Part shown: positions 17,085 through 26,556 of the stretch, one piece after another | Layout: each line of letters begins with the position of its first letter | Position numbering within the stretch: position 1 is the stretch's first letter | Assembly: GCA_965237765.1 (NCBI GenBank) | Contig: OZ250157.1 | Span: 2,614,926 to 2,678,925, forward strand | Source of the DNA: WTGJ01 sp965237765 | GTDB taxonomy: Bacteria > Chloroflexota > Anaerolineae > Aggregatilineales > Phototrophicaceae | Reading direction: 5' to 3' | DNA: 64,000 nucleotides | Notes under the pieces: model-generated | What the model was told of the DNA's origin: nothing | The model's database searches: none | The model's input: only the letters and a program-made list of their open reading frames with translations | Position numbers and translations under genes: made by a program

Positions 17085-18209
17085 ATGGCTGCGAACGCCG
17101 ACGAACGCTTCTCGCTAATCGCCCGCGATGGCCACGCGCGCGCGGGTGAGTTGTGCACGCCCCATGGCATCATCCCGACGCCCGTCTTCGCGCCGGTGGG
17201 CACGCTGGGCACAGTCAAGGCATTGACGGCGCGACAGCTGCGCGAGGATATCGGTGCCTCGCTCTTATTGGCGAATTGCTACCACCTGGAGCTGCGCCCC
17301 GGGGCCGAGCTCGTCGCGCAACTCGGTGGCCTACACGAATTCATGGCCTGGCCGGGTCCGATTCTCACAGATTCTGGCGGCTTCCAAGTATTCAGTCTGG
17401 CCAAAGAAGCGAATATAGATGATGACGGCGTAACTTTCCGTAGCCATATTGACGGCAGCCCGCGACGACTGACACCGGCGCGATCCATCCGCATACAGCA
17501 ACAACTCGGCGCCGATATCATCTTGTGTCTTGACGAATGTTGCGTGCCGAACGATCGGCTCGTCGTAGAGCGGGCGCTGGGGCGGACCACAAGCTGGGCG
17601 CGCGTCTGCCGCGAAACACATCCGGATGACGGTCAGCAGGCGCTCTTTGGCATCGTCCAGGGTGGCATATACGCTGATCTGCGCGAACGTTCAGCGCGTG
17701 AGCTGCAGGCGATAGATTTCTCTGGCTACGCTGTTGGTGGCCTGGCTGTCGGTGAGAGCAAAGCGGAAATGCATCAGGCGCTGGATGTGACCTTGCCGTT
17801 GTTGCCGCTGGAAAAACCGCGCTATCTGATGGGAGTAGGTTCGCCTGAAGACTTGGTGGAAGGCGTGCACCGCGGCGTCGATATCTTCGATTGCGTGCTG
17901 CCGACTCGTGTGGCGCGCCACGGATCAGCGCTCACGCGTTTCGGTCGGTTGAACTTGCGAAATCAGGAATTCCGCGCCGACGAGCGCCCTATCGCAGACG
18001 AATGCGAATGCTTTACCTGCAAGCAACACAGCCGCGCTTACCTACGCCACCTCATCGTCACGCGCGAGCTACTGGCGCATACCCTGCTCAGCCTCCATAA
18101 CCTGCATACCCTCATCCAACACATGGCGGCGATGCGGCGAGCCATTCTAGCGGGCGAATTTGAGCGCTATGCGCGCATGTTCCTGCGGGATTATCTGGGT
18201 GCAGGATAA
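17085..18209 (+). CDS. tgt: tRNA-guanine transglycosylase
   Basis: A 374-residue TIM-barrel enzyme that exchanges guanine 34 for preQ1 in tRNAs with GUN anticodons, the insertion step of queuosine synthesis. Catalytic residues are visible: Asp96 in TDSGGFQ and the nucleophile Asp269 in FDCVLPTR. The zinc site is C-x-C-x2-C in ECECFTCKQH followed by a distant histidine in LLSLHNLH. GIVQGGIYADLR and YAVGGLAVGES are the usual substrate-pocket blocks. QueG, the last enzyme of the same pathway, is encoded 6 kb downstream at 24.5 kb on the other strand. The PTR-region reads PTRVARHG where PTRNARHG is usual. There is no Shine-Dalgarno, consistent with the leaderless arrangement noted above. Confidence 0.96.
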   Translation: MAANADERFSLIARDGHARAGELCTPHGIIPTPVFAPVGTLGTVKALTARQLREDIGASLLLANCYHLELRPGAELVAQLGGLHEFMAWPGPILTDSGGFQVFSLAKEANIDDDGVTFRSHIDGSPRRLTPARSIRIQQQLGADIILCLDECCVPNDRLVVERALGRTTSWARVCRETHPDDGQQALFGIVQGGIYADLRERSARELQAIDFSGYAVGGLAVGESKAEMHQALDVTLPLLPLEKPRYLMGVGSPEDLVEGVHRGVDIFDCVLPTRVARHGSALTRFGRLNLRNQEFRADERPIADECECFTCKQHSRAYLRHLIVTRELLAHTLLSLHNLHTLIQHMAAMRRAILAGEFERYARMFLRDYLGAG

Positions 18210-18237
18210 CACTTGACGCTCAAATGTACTAGAATAG

Positions 18238-21174
18238 ATGCTGAACAAACTCACGAAACGGAATGCAATCGTGCAAGAGCACATCGTCGTTCGGGGCGCG
18301 CGCGAACACAACCTCAAGAACATCGATGTCGATATCCCGCGCAACCAGCTCGTCGTCATCACCGGCCTTTCAGGCTCAGGAAAATCCTCGCTCGCCTTCG
18401 ATACTATCTTTGCCGAAGGGCAACGACGCTATGTCGAGAGCCTGAGCGCCTACGCACGCCAATTCCTCGGGCAAATGGAGAAGCCCGATGTTGACCAGAT
18501 CGAAGGATTAAGCCCTGCCGTCTCTATCGACCAAAAAGGCGTCAGCAAGAATCCACGCTCGACCGTCGGCACCGTCACCGAGATTTACGATTACCTCCGC
18601 CTGCTATATGCGCGTATCGGCGTCCCCCATTGTCCGACCTGCGGCGTCGTAGTCGCCGCGCAGAGCGCGCAACAGATGATCGACGAGGCGCTGCAATTAC
18701 CGGAGGAAACGCGCCTGCAAATCTTGGCGCCAGTCGTGCGCGATAAGAAGGGCCACCACGAGAAAATAATCGCCGCGCTGCGTGATGGCGGCTACGTCCG
18801 AGCCCGCATCGATGGCGAAGCGCGTTCGTTGGATGAAGAGATTGAGCTCGATCGCTACGTGGTGCACAACATCGAAGCCATCGTTGACCGTTTGGTCGCC
18901 CGCAGCCGCGATGACGAAGAATTCTCTGAATACGAAACTCGCCTGACGGATGCCATCGAAACCGCCTTGGAACTCGGCGATGGCACGCTCATCATCCAGG
19001 CCAATACCTCCGATGGACAGTTGCGGGACATCCTCTTCAGCGAACAGCTTGCCTGCCCGCACGGACACGGCTCTTTCCCGGAGCTGGAGCCGCGCATCTT
19101 CAGCTTCAACACGCCGCGCGGCGCCTGTGAACGTTGCCAAGGTCTTGGCTTTCAGTTGGAATTGGACCCCGATATCATCATCCCTGACCGCTCGCGCAGC
19201 CTGAATGAAGGGGCCATCCAGGCCAACGGCTGGTCGGTCGAAGATCAGCGCGGCTGGACCTATAACATCCTTCGCGCACTCGCTGAATACGGTCAGTTTT
19301 CGTTGGATACGCCCTTCGAAGAATTAACGGAAGAGCAACAGCAAACCGTCCTCTGGGGTATCCGCGACAACACGCGCCTTGAAATCATCTATTCCGATAG
19401 TCAGGGCGTCGAGCGAGGCTACGGGGCACGCTATGAAGGCGTGATGAACAACCTACTGCGCCGCTACGAGCAGACCGAATCCGACGCCATCCGCATGATC
19501 ATCGAAGCCTATATGACGAAGGTAATTTGCCCCGCCTGTGAAGGCAAGCGCTTGTGTGCGGAGGCGCTCGCCGTGAGTGTGGCCGATACTAGTATCTACG
19601 ACGTCACGCAGCTGCCCGTCAAGAATTTGCGCGCATGGGTCGATCGGCTGCGCGGTGATGTGGAAAGCGGTAGTGAGCTCGCTGCGCGCGAATTGCAAAT
19701 CGGCGCACAGATCTTGAAAGAAATCAATGCGCGGGTGCGCTTCCTGAACGATGTCGGCCTCGGCTATCTCTCGCTGGCCCGCAGCGCCAGCTCGCTCAGC
19801 GGCGGCGAAGCGCAGCGCATCCGCCTGGCCACGCAAATCGGTAGTCGGTTGACCGGCGTGCTTTACGTTTTGGATGAGCCTTCCATTGGCCTCCACCAAC
19901 GCGATAACGCCCGCCTCATCCAGACCTTGAAGGACCTGCGCGATCTGGGGAATACTGTCCTGGTCGTGGAGCACGATGAAGAAATGATGCGCAGCGCCGA
20001 TTGGCTGATCGATATGGGACCTGGCGCTGGTGAACATGGCGGCGAAATCGTCGCCTGCGGCACACCATCTACGCTAATGGAGGTAATTGGCAGCCTGACT
20101 GGAGATTATCTCTCTGGCCGCTTTCAGATCGCGATGCCCGACGCACGACGCAATGGGAATGGCGCCTCGTTGCGGCTTCTCGGAGCGCGGGCGAATAACT
20201 TGAAACGCATCGACGTCGATATCCCACTCGGCAAGCTGATTTGCATCAGCGGTGTCAGCGGTAGCGGCAAGAGCACCCTTCTCCTGGATGTGCTCTACCG
20301 CGGTCTGGTGCAACGTTTGCACGGCAGCCGTGAACGCCCCGGCGCGCATGATGATATTGAGGGTGTCGAGCAGATCGATAAGGTCATCCATATCGACCAG
20401 AGCCCCATCGGCCGCACACCGCGCAGCAACCCCAGCACTTACACGAAGATGTTCGATGAAATCCGCCGCCTATTCGCCGAATTGCCCGAGAGCAAGATCC
20501 GCGGCTATAAAGCCGGGCGCTACAGCTTCAATGTCAAAGGCGGTCGCTGTGAGCATTGCCAGGGCCAGGGGCAAATCAAGATCGAGATGCAATTCATGCC
20601 CGATATCTTCGTGCAATGCGATGTCTGCAGCGGCACACGCTACAACCGGGAGACGTTGCAAGTGCGCTTCAAAGACCAGAACATCGCCGGCGTATTGCAG
20701 TTGACCGTGAGCGAAGCATTGGAATGTTTCGCCAACATCCCGCGCATCGTGAATAAGCTGATGACGCTGGAAGCTGTCGGCCTCGGGTATATTCGGCTCG
20801 GACAACCGGCCAACACGCTCAGCGGCGGCGAGGCACAGCGAGTAAAACTCAGCCGCGAGCTCAGCAAGCGCGCAACCGGGCAAACGCTCTATATTCTGGA
20901 CGAGCCATCGACTGGTTTGCACGCGGCCGATGTGAGCAAGTTGATCGATGTCCTGCAACAGCTGGTTGATCAGGGTAACACTGTCGTCATCATCGAGCAC
21001 AATTTGGATATCCTGAAGGTGGCAGATCACATCATCGATATGGGCCCGGAAGGTGGCGACGCCGGTGGGGAAATCCTCGTCGTGGGAACGCCGGAGCAGA
21101 TCGCTGCGCATGAAGGCAGCTACACTGCGCGCTACTTGGGGCCGATGATTGGCACAAATGGAGCAATCCTATGA
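18238..21174 (+). CDS. uvrA: UvrABC system protein A
   Basis: A 978-residue damage-sensing ATPase of nucleotide excision repair. Two ABC modules are present: Walker A GLSGSGKSSL near residue 42 and GVSGSGKSTL near 675, each with its SLSGGEAQR-type signature (LSGGEAQRIRLA, LSGGEAQRVKLS) and a DEPSIGLH/DEPSTGLH Walker B. Zinc modules are intact: CPTCG early, CERCQGLG/CPACEGKR mid-protein, and CEHCQGQG with CDVCSGTR late. The N-terminus carries about 13 residues beyond the family norm, so translation may instead start at the GTG at 18271 (VQEHIVVRGAREHNL). The gene overlaps copA by four bases (ATGA). UvrB and UvrC are not in the window. Confidence 0.97.
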   Translation: MLNKLTKRNAIVQEHIVVRGAREHNLKNIDVDIPRNQLVVITGLSGSGKSSLAFDTIFAEGQRRYVESLSAYARQFLGQMEKPDVDQIEGLSPAVSIDQKGVSKNPRSTVGTVTEIYDYLRLLYARIGVPHCPTCGVVVAAQSAQQMIDEALQLPEETRLQILAPVVRDKKGHHEKIIAALRDGGYVRARIDGEARSLDEEIELDRYVVHNIEAIVDRLVARSRDDEEFSEYETRLTDAIETALELGDGTLIIQANTSDGQLRDILFSEQLACPHGHGSFPELEPRIFSFNTPRGACERCQGLGFQLELDPDIIIPDRSRSLNEGAIQANGWSVEDQRGWTYNILRALAEYGQFSLDTPFEELTEEQQQTVLWGIRDNTRLEIIYSDSQGVERGYGARYEGVMNNLLRRYEQTESDAIRMIIEAYMTKVICPACEGKRLCAEALAVSVADTSIYDVTQLPVKNLRAWVDRLRGDVESGSELAARELQIGAQILKEINARVRFLNDVGLGYLSLARSASSLSGGEAQRIRLATQIGSRLTGVLYVLDEPSIGLHQRDNARLIQTLKDLRDLGNTVLVVEHDEEMMRSADWLIDMGPGAGEHGGEIVACGTPSTLMEVIGSLTGDYLSGRFQIAMPDARRNGNGASLRLLGARANNLKRIDVDIPLGKLICISGVSGSGKSTLLLDVLYRGLVQRLHGSRERPGAHDDIEGVEQIDKVIHIDQSPIGRTPRSNPSTYTKMFDEIRRLFAELPESKIRGYKAGRYSFNVKGGRCEHCQGQGQIKIEMQFMPDIFVQCDVCSGTRYNRETLQVRFKDQNIAGVLQLTVSEALECFANIPRIVNKLMTLEAVGLGYIRLGQPANTLSGGEAQRVKLSRELSKRATGQTLYILDEPSTGLHAADVSKLIDVLQQLVDQGNTVVIIEHNLDILKVADHIIDMGPEGGDAGGEILVVGTPEQIAAHEGSYTARYLGPMIGTNGAIL

Positions 21175-23600
21175 AGATGATCGAGTTACCCATCCGTGGC
21201 ATGCATTGTGCTGGCTGCGTGAACACCGTGGAGAAATCGCTGGCGCGCGTGGCGGGCGTCGATACCGTTCACGTCAACCTGGCCAACGAGCGTGCGACTG
21301 TCCACCTCGCCGACGAGGGCCTGCCATTGAGCGCGCTCGTGGATGGTGTCGAGGCAGCCGGTTACGGCGTGTTGCTGGAAGAGAACAGCTATCCTTTCTT
21401 GCCCAATGGCGGCAACGAAGAAGACATCCGATTATCCCTCACGAGCTTGCCCGGCGTCCACCGTGTAGAAATCGACAACTCGCAAGGCTTGGTCGTCATC
21501 ACTGCCCTGCCGGGCCAAGCCGATCGCGAACGCCTGCGTCAGGCCTTGATCGATAACGGCGCTCAGCTCATTCCGGAAGATACCCCTGTTGAAACGGAAA
21601 CCTCCGGCGAAGCCGAGAGCCGCGCCCGCGAAGCAGAAAGCGCCAAACAATGGCGCCTTTTGCGTTTTGGCATCTTCTTCAGCCTGCCGCTCGTCATCTT
21701 GAGCATGTTGCGGCACGCGCTGATGCCGGTGCTAAGCGCTGATTTGCTAATCGCTGAGCAGTTCCTTTTCTTCGCGCTTGCGACGCCAGTCCAGCTCGTG
21801 CTTGGGCGGCAATACCTGCGCGGCGCCCTGATTTCGCTGCGCAACCGCAGCGCGAATATGGACGTTCTGGTCGCGCTCGGCTCTTACGTCGCTTATGGTT
21901 ATAGTGTCATCGTCAGTCTCGGCATCCTCTTCGGTTATTCGGAGCTGGTCGGTGAGCGAGAATATTATGAGACCGCGGCCGCCATCCTCACGCTCATCAC
22001 GCTGGGGAAATTGCTGGAAGCGCGTGCGCGCGGCCGAACCAGCGCTGCCATCCAGCGCCTCTTGCGCCTTGCGCCCCTGACTGCCTGGTTGCTCGTTAAT
22101 GACAAGAGCGAAGAAGTGCCTATCACAAGAATCCAAGCCGGTGATCACTTGATCGTCCCCCCGGGGGCAAAGGTGCCGGTCGATGGTGAGGTACTCGAAG
22201 GCGCTTCCACGGTTGATCAATCGGCCTTCACCGGGGAAAGCATGCCGGTCGAAATCGAAATTGGCAGCGATGTAATTGGCGGCACGGTAAACCAATTTGG
22301 CCGCCTCGTGATTCGCGCGACGCGCGTCGGTGAAGAGAGCGCGTTGGCGCAGCTCATCCGCCTGGTTGAGCAGGCACAAGCGAGCAAACCACCCATCCAG
22401 CGCATCGCCGATCGCATCGCCAGCATCTTCGTGCCCGCTGTGCTCGCCCTCGCCGCGATTACACTGCTGGTCTGGCTAATCGCAGCGGCGCCGTTGAACG
22501 TCGCGCTCATTCACACGATCGCCGTCCTGGTCATCGCCTGCCCTTGTGCCCTCGGGCTGGCAACCCCAACAGCAACGATGGTCGGCATCGGCCTGGGCGC
22601 GGAACACGGGGTGCTCTTCCGCAATAGCGCTTCGCTGGAGCTGGCGGAGCGCGTCTCGACGATTGCCTTCGATAAGACTGGAACCATCACGCACGGCAAT
22701 CCGCGCGTCGTGGCCATCATCCCGAGCGCAGGCACTGATGTGGAGCGCCTGCGTTATCTCGCTGCGAGCGCCTCATTAGACAGTGAACATCCGCTCGCGC
22801 GCGCCCTCGTCGCTGCAGCGGAAGAAGCGGGCCAATCGCTCGCGCAACCGAGCGAAGTCACCGCCCGGGCCGGTCTTGGTATACGCGCTCGGGTGGGTGA
22901 TGCCCTGGTGCAGCTGGGAAACGTGGCCTACTTGCGCGAGAACGAAATCGATTGTTCTGCGTTGGCGAATGATATCCAACAGTTGCAGGAACGTGGCGCG
23001 AGCATCGTTATCGTCGCCGAAAATGGCCTGGCGCTTGGCGTCTACGGCATCGCGGATACGGTCCGGGAGAATGCGGCGACGACCATCGCCCAACTGAATG
23101 CGCGTGGTCTACAGACTGTGCTCATCAGCGGCGATAACGAAGCTGCTTCCCGCGCGATTGGTGCTGAAGCAGGTGTGCAACAGGTAATTGCGGACGTTTT
23201 GCCGGCGGGAAAGACGACGGCCATCCAGAAATTGCAGCGGGATGGTCGCAAGGTGGCCATGGTGGGCGATGGCATCAACGACGCGCCGGCCTTGGCGCAA
23301 GCGGATATCGGTATCGCCTTGAGCACCGGTACCGATATTGCGATCGAAGCGGCCGATATTACCCTGATGAGCAGCGATTTGCGGCACGTATTGAGCGCAT
23401 TGGCTATCAGCCGCCTGACGATGCGCGCCATCTACCAAAACCTTTTTTGGGCGTTCATCTACAACCTGATCCTATTGCCCGTCGCGATGTTGGGCTTGCT
23501 GCAGCCGGCGTTCGCCGCCGCGGCGATGGCCAGCTCGTCGCTGTTTGTCGTCGGCAATTCCTTACGCATTCAGCGACAAGCGCGGTTAGATCTAAACTGA
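21171..23600 (+). CDS. copA: Copper-exporting P1B-type ATPase
   Basis: An 809-residue heavy-metal P-type ATPase. In order: an HMA domain with the metal site GMHCAGC (Cys13, Cys16), a second HMA-like domain (about 80-140) that has lost its CxxC, membrane helices, actuator loop TGES, the transmembrane CPC motif (457-459), phosphorylation Asp501 in DKTGT, HP motif in SEHPLA, and MVGDGINDAPAL. The CPC and TM signature (CPCALGLATPTA) point to Cu+ export. It overlaps uvrA upstream (ATGA) and the glycerophosphodiesterase downstream (TGATG), making a three-gene run whose functions are not obviously linked. No copY/cueR/csoR regulator or CopZ chaperone is visible; the SCO-like protein at 15 kb is the other copper-handling protein. 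Confidence 0.96.
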   Translation: MKMIELPIRGMHCAGCVNTVEKSLARVAGVDTVHVNLANERATVHLADEGLPLSALVDGVEAAGYGVLLEENSYPFLPNGGNEEDIRLSLTSLPGVHRVEIDNSQGLVVITALPGQADRERLRQALIDNGAQLIPEDTPVETETSGEAESRAREAESAKQWRLLRFGIFFSLPLVILSMLRHALMPVLSADLLIAEQFLFFALATPVQLVLGRQYLRGALISLRNRSANMDVLVALGSYVAYGYSVIVSLGILFGYSELVGEREYYETAAAILTLITLGKLLEARARGRTSAAIQRLLRLAPLTAWLLVNDKSEEVPITRIQAGDHLIVPPGAKVPVDGEVLEGASTVDQSAFTGESMPVEIEIGSDVIGGTVNQFGRLVIRATRVGEESALAQLIRLVEQAQASKPPIQRIADRIASIFVPAVLALAAITLLVWLIAAAPLNVALIHTIAVLVIACPCALGLATPTATMVGIGLGAEHGVLFRNSASLELAERVSTIAFDKTGTITHGNPRVVAIIPSAGTDVERLRYLAASASLDSEHPLARALVAAAEEAGQSLAQPSEVTARAGLGIRARVGDALVQLGNVAYLRENEIDCSALANDIQQLQERGASIVIVAENGLALGVYGIADTVRENAATTIAQLNARGLQTVLISGDNEAASRAIGAEAGVQQVIADVLPAGKTTAIQKLQRDGRKVAMVGDGINDAPALAQADIGIALSTGTDIAIEAADITLMSSDLRHVLSALAISRLTMRAIYQNLFWAFIYNLILLPVAMLGLLQPAFAAAAMASSSLFVVGNSLRIQRQARLDLN

Positions 23601-24538
23601 TGAAATTCCTGCGCATCCTGCTCCGTTTGCTCGTCGCGCTCATAATTATCGCTGCGGTAGTTTATGGATATTTTGCCATGACCTTCACACCGACCCCAAC
23701 GCATCCGTATCACCAGGGCCTAGAGCGAACGCTCGTCATCGCCCACCGCGGCGGCAAGGGAGAACGCCCGGAAAACACGATGCTTGCCTTCGAATATGCG
23801 CGGGGAATCGGAGCCGACGCGCTCGAATTGGATGTGCACATGACCAGCGATGGCGTGCTCGTCGTCATCCATGATGAGACCGTCAACCGCACGACCGACG
23901 GTATCGGCCTCGTCCACGAACTTAGCTATGCTGATTTGAGCGCGTTAGATGCGGGCTATCGTTACGAAGAGAGCGTTTCGAATGGTGGCGAAACAAGCCA
24001 TCCGTACCGCGGTTCTGGATTGCGCATCCCGATGCTTGATGAAGTGTTATCAGAATTCGCATCGCTACGCTTACTGATCGAAATCAAACCGAAAAGCAGC
24101 GAAGTAGCTAACGCGCTCTGTGATGCCATCCGCGCGCATGGAATGACGGAGCGTGTCCTTGTCTCTTCCTTCCTGGAACAGCCGCTTTACGATTTCCGCA
24201 GCGCTTGCCCTAAAGTCGCCACCGGAGCGACAGAAAGCGAAGCCCTGCTCTTCTTTGCACTCAATCGGCTCGGGTTGGACCGCGCCGCGCGCCCGGCTTT
24301 CGCCTCCTTTGCTCTCCCCCTGACTTATAATGTCGCGCCAATCGGAGAGGTGAACGTCATCAGCGAACGCTTCCTGCGCGGCGCCTCGCTGCACAATATT
24401 CCAATCGATGTGTGGACCATCAACGACGAAACGGAAATGCGTCGCCTGCTCGCACAGGGCGTGTCCGGCATCATCACCGATTATCCATCACGATTGCTTG
24501 AGATACGTGAAAGTTTCGTGGCTGAATCAATCCAATAA
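23600..24538 (+). CDS. Glycerophosphodiester phosphodiesterase family protein
   Basis: A 312-residue protein with an N-terminal membrane anchor (about residues 4-25) and a GDPD domain that hydrolyses glycerophosphodiesters to glycerol 3-phosphate and an alcohol. The catalytic signature is complete: HRGGKGERPENT at the start of the barrel, ELDVHMTSDGVLVVIHDETVNRTTDG for metal and base residues (read as separate short blocks), and LLIEIKP. The start at 23600 overlaps the copA stop as TGATG; the frame extends further upstream inside copA but that part is not homologous. The 3' end overlaps convergent queG by 12 bases. It probably acts on phospholipid head-group debris outside the membrane. Confidence 0.92.
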   Translation: MKFLRILLRLLVALIIIAAVVYGYFAMTFTPTPTHPYHQGLERTLVIAHRGGKGERPENTMLAFEYARGIGADALELDVHMTSDGVLVVIHDETVNRTTDGIGLVHELSYADLSALDAGYRYEESVSNGGETSHPYRGSGLRIPMLDEVLSEFASLRLLIEIKPKSSEVANALCDAIRAHGMTERVLVSSFLEQPLYDFRSACPKVATGATESEALLFFALNRLGLDRAARPAFASFALPLTYNVAPIGEVNVISERFLRGASLHNIPIDVWTINDETEMRRLLAQGVSGIITDYPSRLLEIRESFVAESIQ

Positions 24539-25675
24539 GGCGCGTACTTCTTCCCTCGCGCCTTCGTCCGTCTCGCCCCGCTCGTATTGTCGCAAAATCG
24601 GCCACGCCACGCTGCCCAGGATTCGCCACAGCCCCCAGGCCGCATGTCCGCGAACGATGGCCGTCTCATGTCGTAACAATCGCTCAAGCGGCGCGATGGC
24701 CGCCTCATCACCCCAGTTACCAGCCGCGATGCACGCGTTGCGCAATAAACGCGGCAGCCCTATCCGCCAGAGCGCCGTTTGCCGATAACGCGCCGCGAAT
24801 TTCGCTTCTGTGAGTGTGAAAAGAGCCAGCAGCTGGGGCGCGGCGCGCTCGATATCCGCTGCACAAAACACCGGCTCGCACTCATCGGGGGCGAAGCGCT
24901 GGAATGGGCAAACTTCCTGACAAATATCGCAGCCGAAAATCCAGTTGCCCATTTTGGGGCGCAACTCGCGCGCGACCCAACCCTTATATTCGATGGTGAG
25001 ATAGCTGATGCAGCGGCGCGAATCCAACACGTATGGCGCTGGGAAGGCATCGGTCGGGCAAGCTTGCAAACAACGTTGGCAACTGCCGCACATCGTTTCA
25101 GCGGCGGGAGCGTCGTATTCGTCGAAGGTCATCGTAGTCAGCAAGACGCCGAGAAAGAAATTGCCGCCGCGCCTTGGGTGAATGAGCATCGTATTCTTGC
25201 CTACGAAACCCAAGCCCGCGCGCTGGCCATGGCTCCGCTCGAGCAAGGCGCCCGTATCGACATAAACCTTCCAATCTTCCGAGCGCCGGCGCGGTGCAAT
25301 ACCGGTAAGCGAATGCGCGAATGCCTTCAGCCGTTCTTCCATAACATCGTGATAATCCGCTCCCCAGGCATAAGCTGCGATCCTGCCGCGCGCGGGATTG
25401 CGCAACTCAGCAGTAGGGATCTGCCCGCGCATGGCCTTAGCGTAATCCAACCCGACCACGACCAACGAACGAACACCGGGCAATACCATCTTCAGATCCT
25501 GCCGGCGGCGGACGCGATCTTCGCGCGCCAAATAGGCCATACTCCCATGCATTTCCGCCGCCAGCCAGCGCAGGTAAGCGCCCAGGCGTGGCGAGGCTTC
25601 GGCTGGAGTGATGCCTACCAGGTTGAAACCGGCCTGCCGCGCGCGCTCCTTCCATAGCGCAGCTGATGCACGCAA
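24527..25675 (-). CDS. queG: Epoxyqueuosine reductase
   Basis: A 382-residue cobalamin- and iron-sulfur-dependent enzyme that reduces epoxyqueuosine to queuosine in tRNA. Two [4Fe-4S] sites are visible: CGSCQRCLQACP and CDICQEVCPF. The N-terminal B12-binding part and the HEAT-like C-terminal repeat (residues about 320-365, AAIAPLERLLRHE) are both present. The first codon is TTG at 25675, supported by an AGGAGG site six bases upstream. It completes the queuosine pathway with Tgt at 17 kb and, like the two acyl-CoA mutases, needs a B12 cofactor. Shares a short divergent region with the methyltransferase gene. Confidence 0.95.
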   Translation of the reverse strand: MRASAALWKERARQAGFNLVGITPAEASPRLGAYLRWLAAEMHGSMAYLAREDRVRRRQDLKMVLPGVRSLVVVGLDYAKAMRGQIPTAELRNPARGRIAAYAWGADYHDVMEERLKAFAHSLTGIAPRRRSEDWKVYVDTGALLERSHGQRAGLGFVGKNTMLIHPRRGGNFFLGVLLTTMTFDEYDAPAAETMCGSCQRCLQACPTDAFPAPYVLDSRRCISYLTIEYKGWVARELRPKMGNWIFGCDICQEVCPFQRFAPDECEPVFCAADIERAAPQLLALFTLTEAKFAARYRQTALWRIGLPRLLRNACIAAGNWGDEAAIAPLERLLRHETAIVRGHAAWGLWRILGSVAWPILRQYERGETDEGAREEVRALLD

Positions 25676-25718
25676 ACTCCACCTCCTGATTCAGAAAGGA
25701 GTGCCCCTATTCTTGCGC

Positions 25719-25724
25719 TATACT
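25719..25724 (+). promoter_or_regulatory. -10 element close to the methyltransferase start
   Basis: TATACT, preceded by GC, ends seven bases before an ATG at 25732. If used, it would give a leaderless message starting at that ATG. The alternative start at 25762 has a GGAG site instead. Confidence 0.35.
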
Positions 25725-25761
25725 CGCGCGAATGTCAAATTGCGCGCCGGATTGGAGCGGG

Positions 25762-26556
25762 ATGACGAAACCAAACGCCAAGCTCGATTCGAAGAGTTTG
25801 TCGCAGGAGCGTTATAGCCGTCTGGCAGAGCGCTACGTGCATAGTGACACGCACGCGAAGGGAGAAGATCTGGAACGACTCTTCGCCATCGGCGCGCCGC
25901 AGCCAAATTGGTGTGCGCTCGATATCGCCACTGGCGGCGGACACACGGCCTTGAAATTCGCGCCCTGCGTTGCGCATATCACCGTAAGCGATTTCGCCTC
26001 CCCGATGCTCGCCGCGGCCGAGGCCCATTTGCGCTCCCAAGGCGTGACGAATGCCGACTATCAGTACGCCGATGCCGAAGAAATGCCCTTCGCGGATGCC
26101 AGCTATGATCTCGTTACCTGCCGCCTGGCACTCCATCACTTCCCCCAACCATCGCGCTTCTTTCAAGAAGCGGCGCGCGTGTTGCGGCCTAGCGGATACC
26201 TGCTCATCCAGGACCATTGCGCGCCCGAAGATGAAGCTGCCGCAGATTACCTCGATGCTTTCGAGACGCTGCGCGACCCCAGCCACGGCCGCACACTGCG
26301 CGAAAGCGATTGGCAACGGGAATTCCACGATGTCGGGCTCACCATTGTCGCGCACGAAACGCTGATGAAGCGGCATGATCTACGCTCCTGGGCGCGGCGT
26401 CAGGATTGCAGCGATGGGGTAATCAAACGGCTGGAGGTGCTTTTGGCCCGCGCGCCGCAAATCGCCCGCGAATGGGTACAGCCGCGCGCGCTGGGTAGTG
26501 AGGACGCCAGCTTCGCCAACCGCAACATCATCATTAAAGGGCAGAAAGCGAGCTAA
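25762..26556 (+). CDS. Class I SAM-dependent methyltransferase
   Basis: A 264-residue UbiE-like methyltransferase of unknown substrate. SAM-binding motif I is seen as LDIATGGGHTAL (about residues 50-61), motif II-like acidic residue in ITVSDFASPM, then YADAEEMPF and the LHHF motif typical of the Methyltransf_11 group. The start is uncertain: ATG at 25762 has a GGAG four bases upstream, while ATG at 25732 would add ten residues and sits right after a -10 element. It lies alone between divergent queG and the convergent glycosyltransferase, whose stop codon it overlaps by four bases (CTAA). Confidence 0.85.
   Translation: MTKPNAKLDSKSLSQERYSRLAERYVHSDTHAKGEDLERLFAIGAPQPNWCALDIATGGGHTALKFAPCVAHITVSDFASPMLAAAEAHLRSQGVTNADYQYADAEEMPFADASYDLVTCRLALHHFPQPSRFFQEAARVLRPSGYLLIQDHCAPEDEAAADYLDAFETLRDPSHGRTLRESDWQREFHDVGLTIVAHETLMKRHDLRSWARRQDCSDGVIKRLEVLLARAPQIAREWVQPRALGSEDASFANRNIIIKGQKAS

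Noticed and set aside
24779..25657. A 292-codon plus-strand frame
   Set aside because: Antisense to queG, which has both iron-sulfur motifs.
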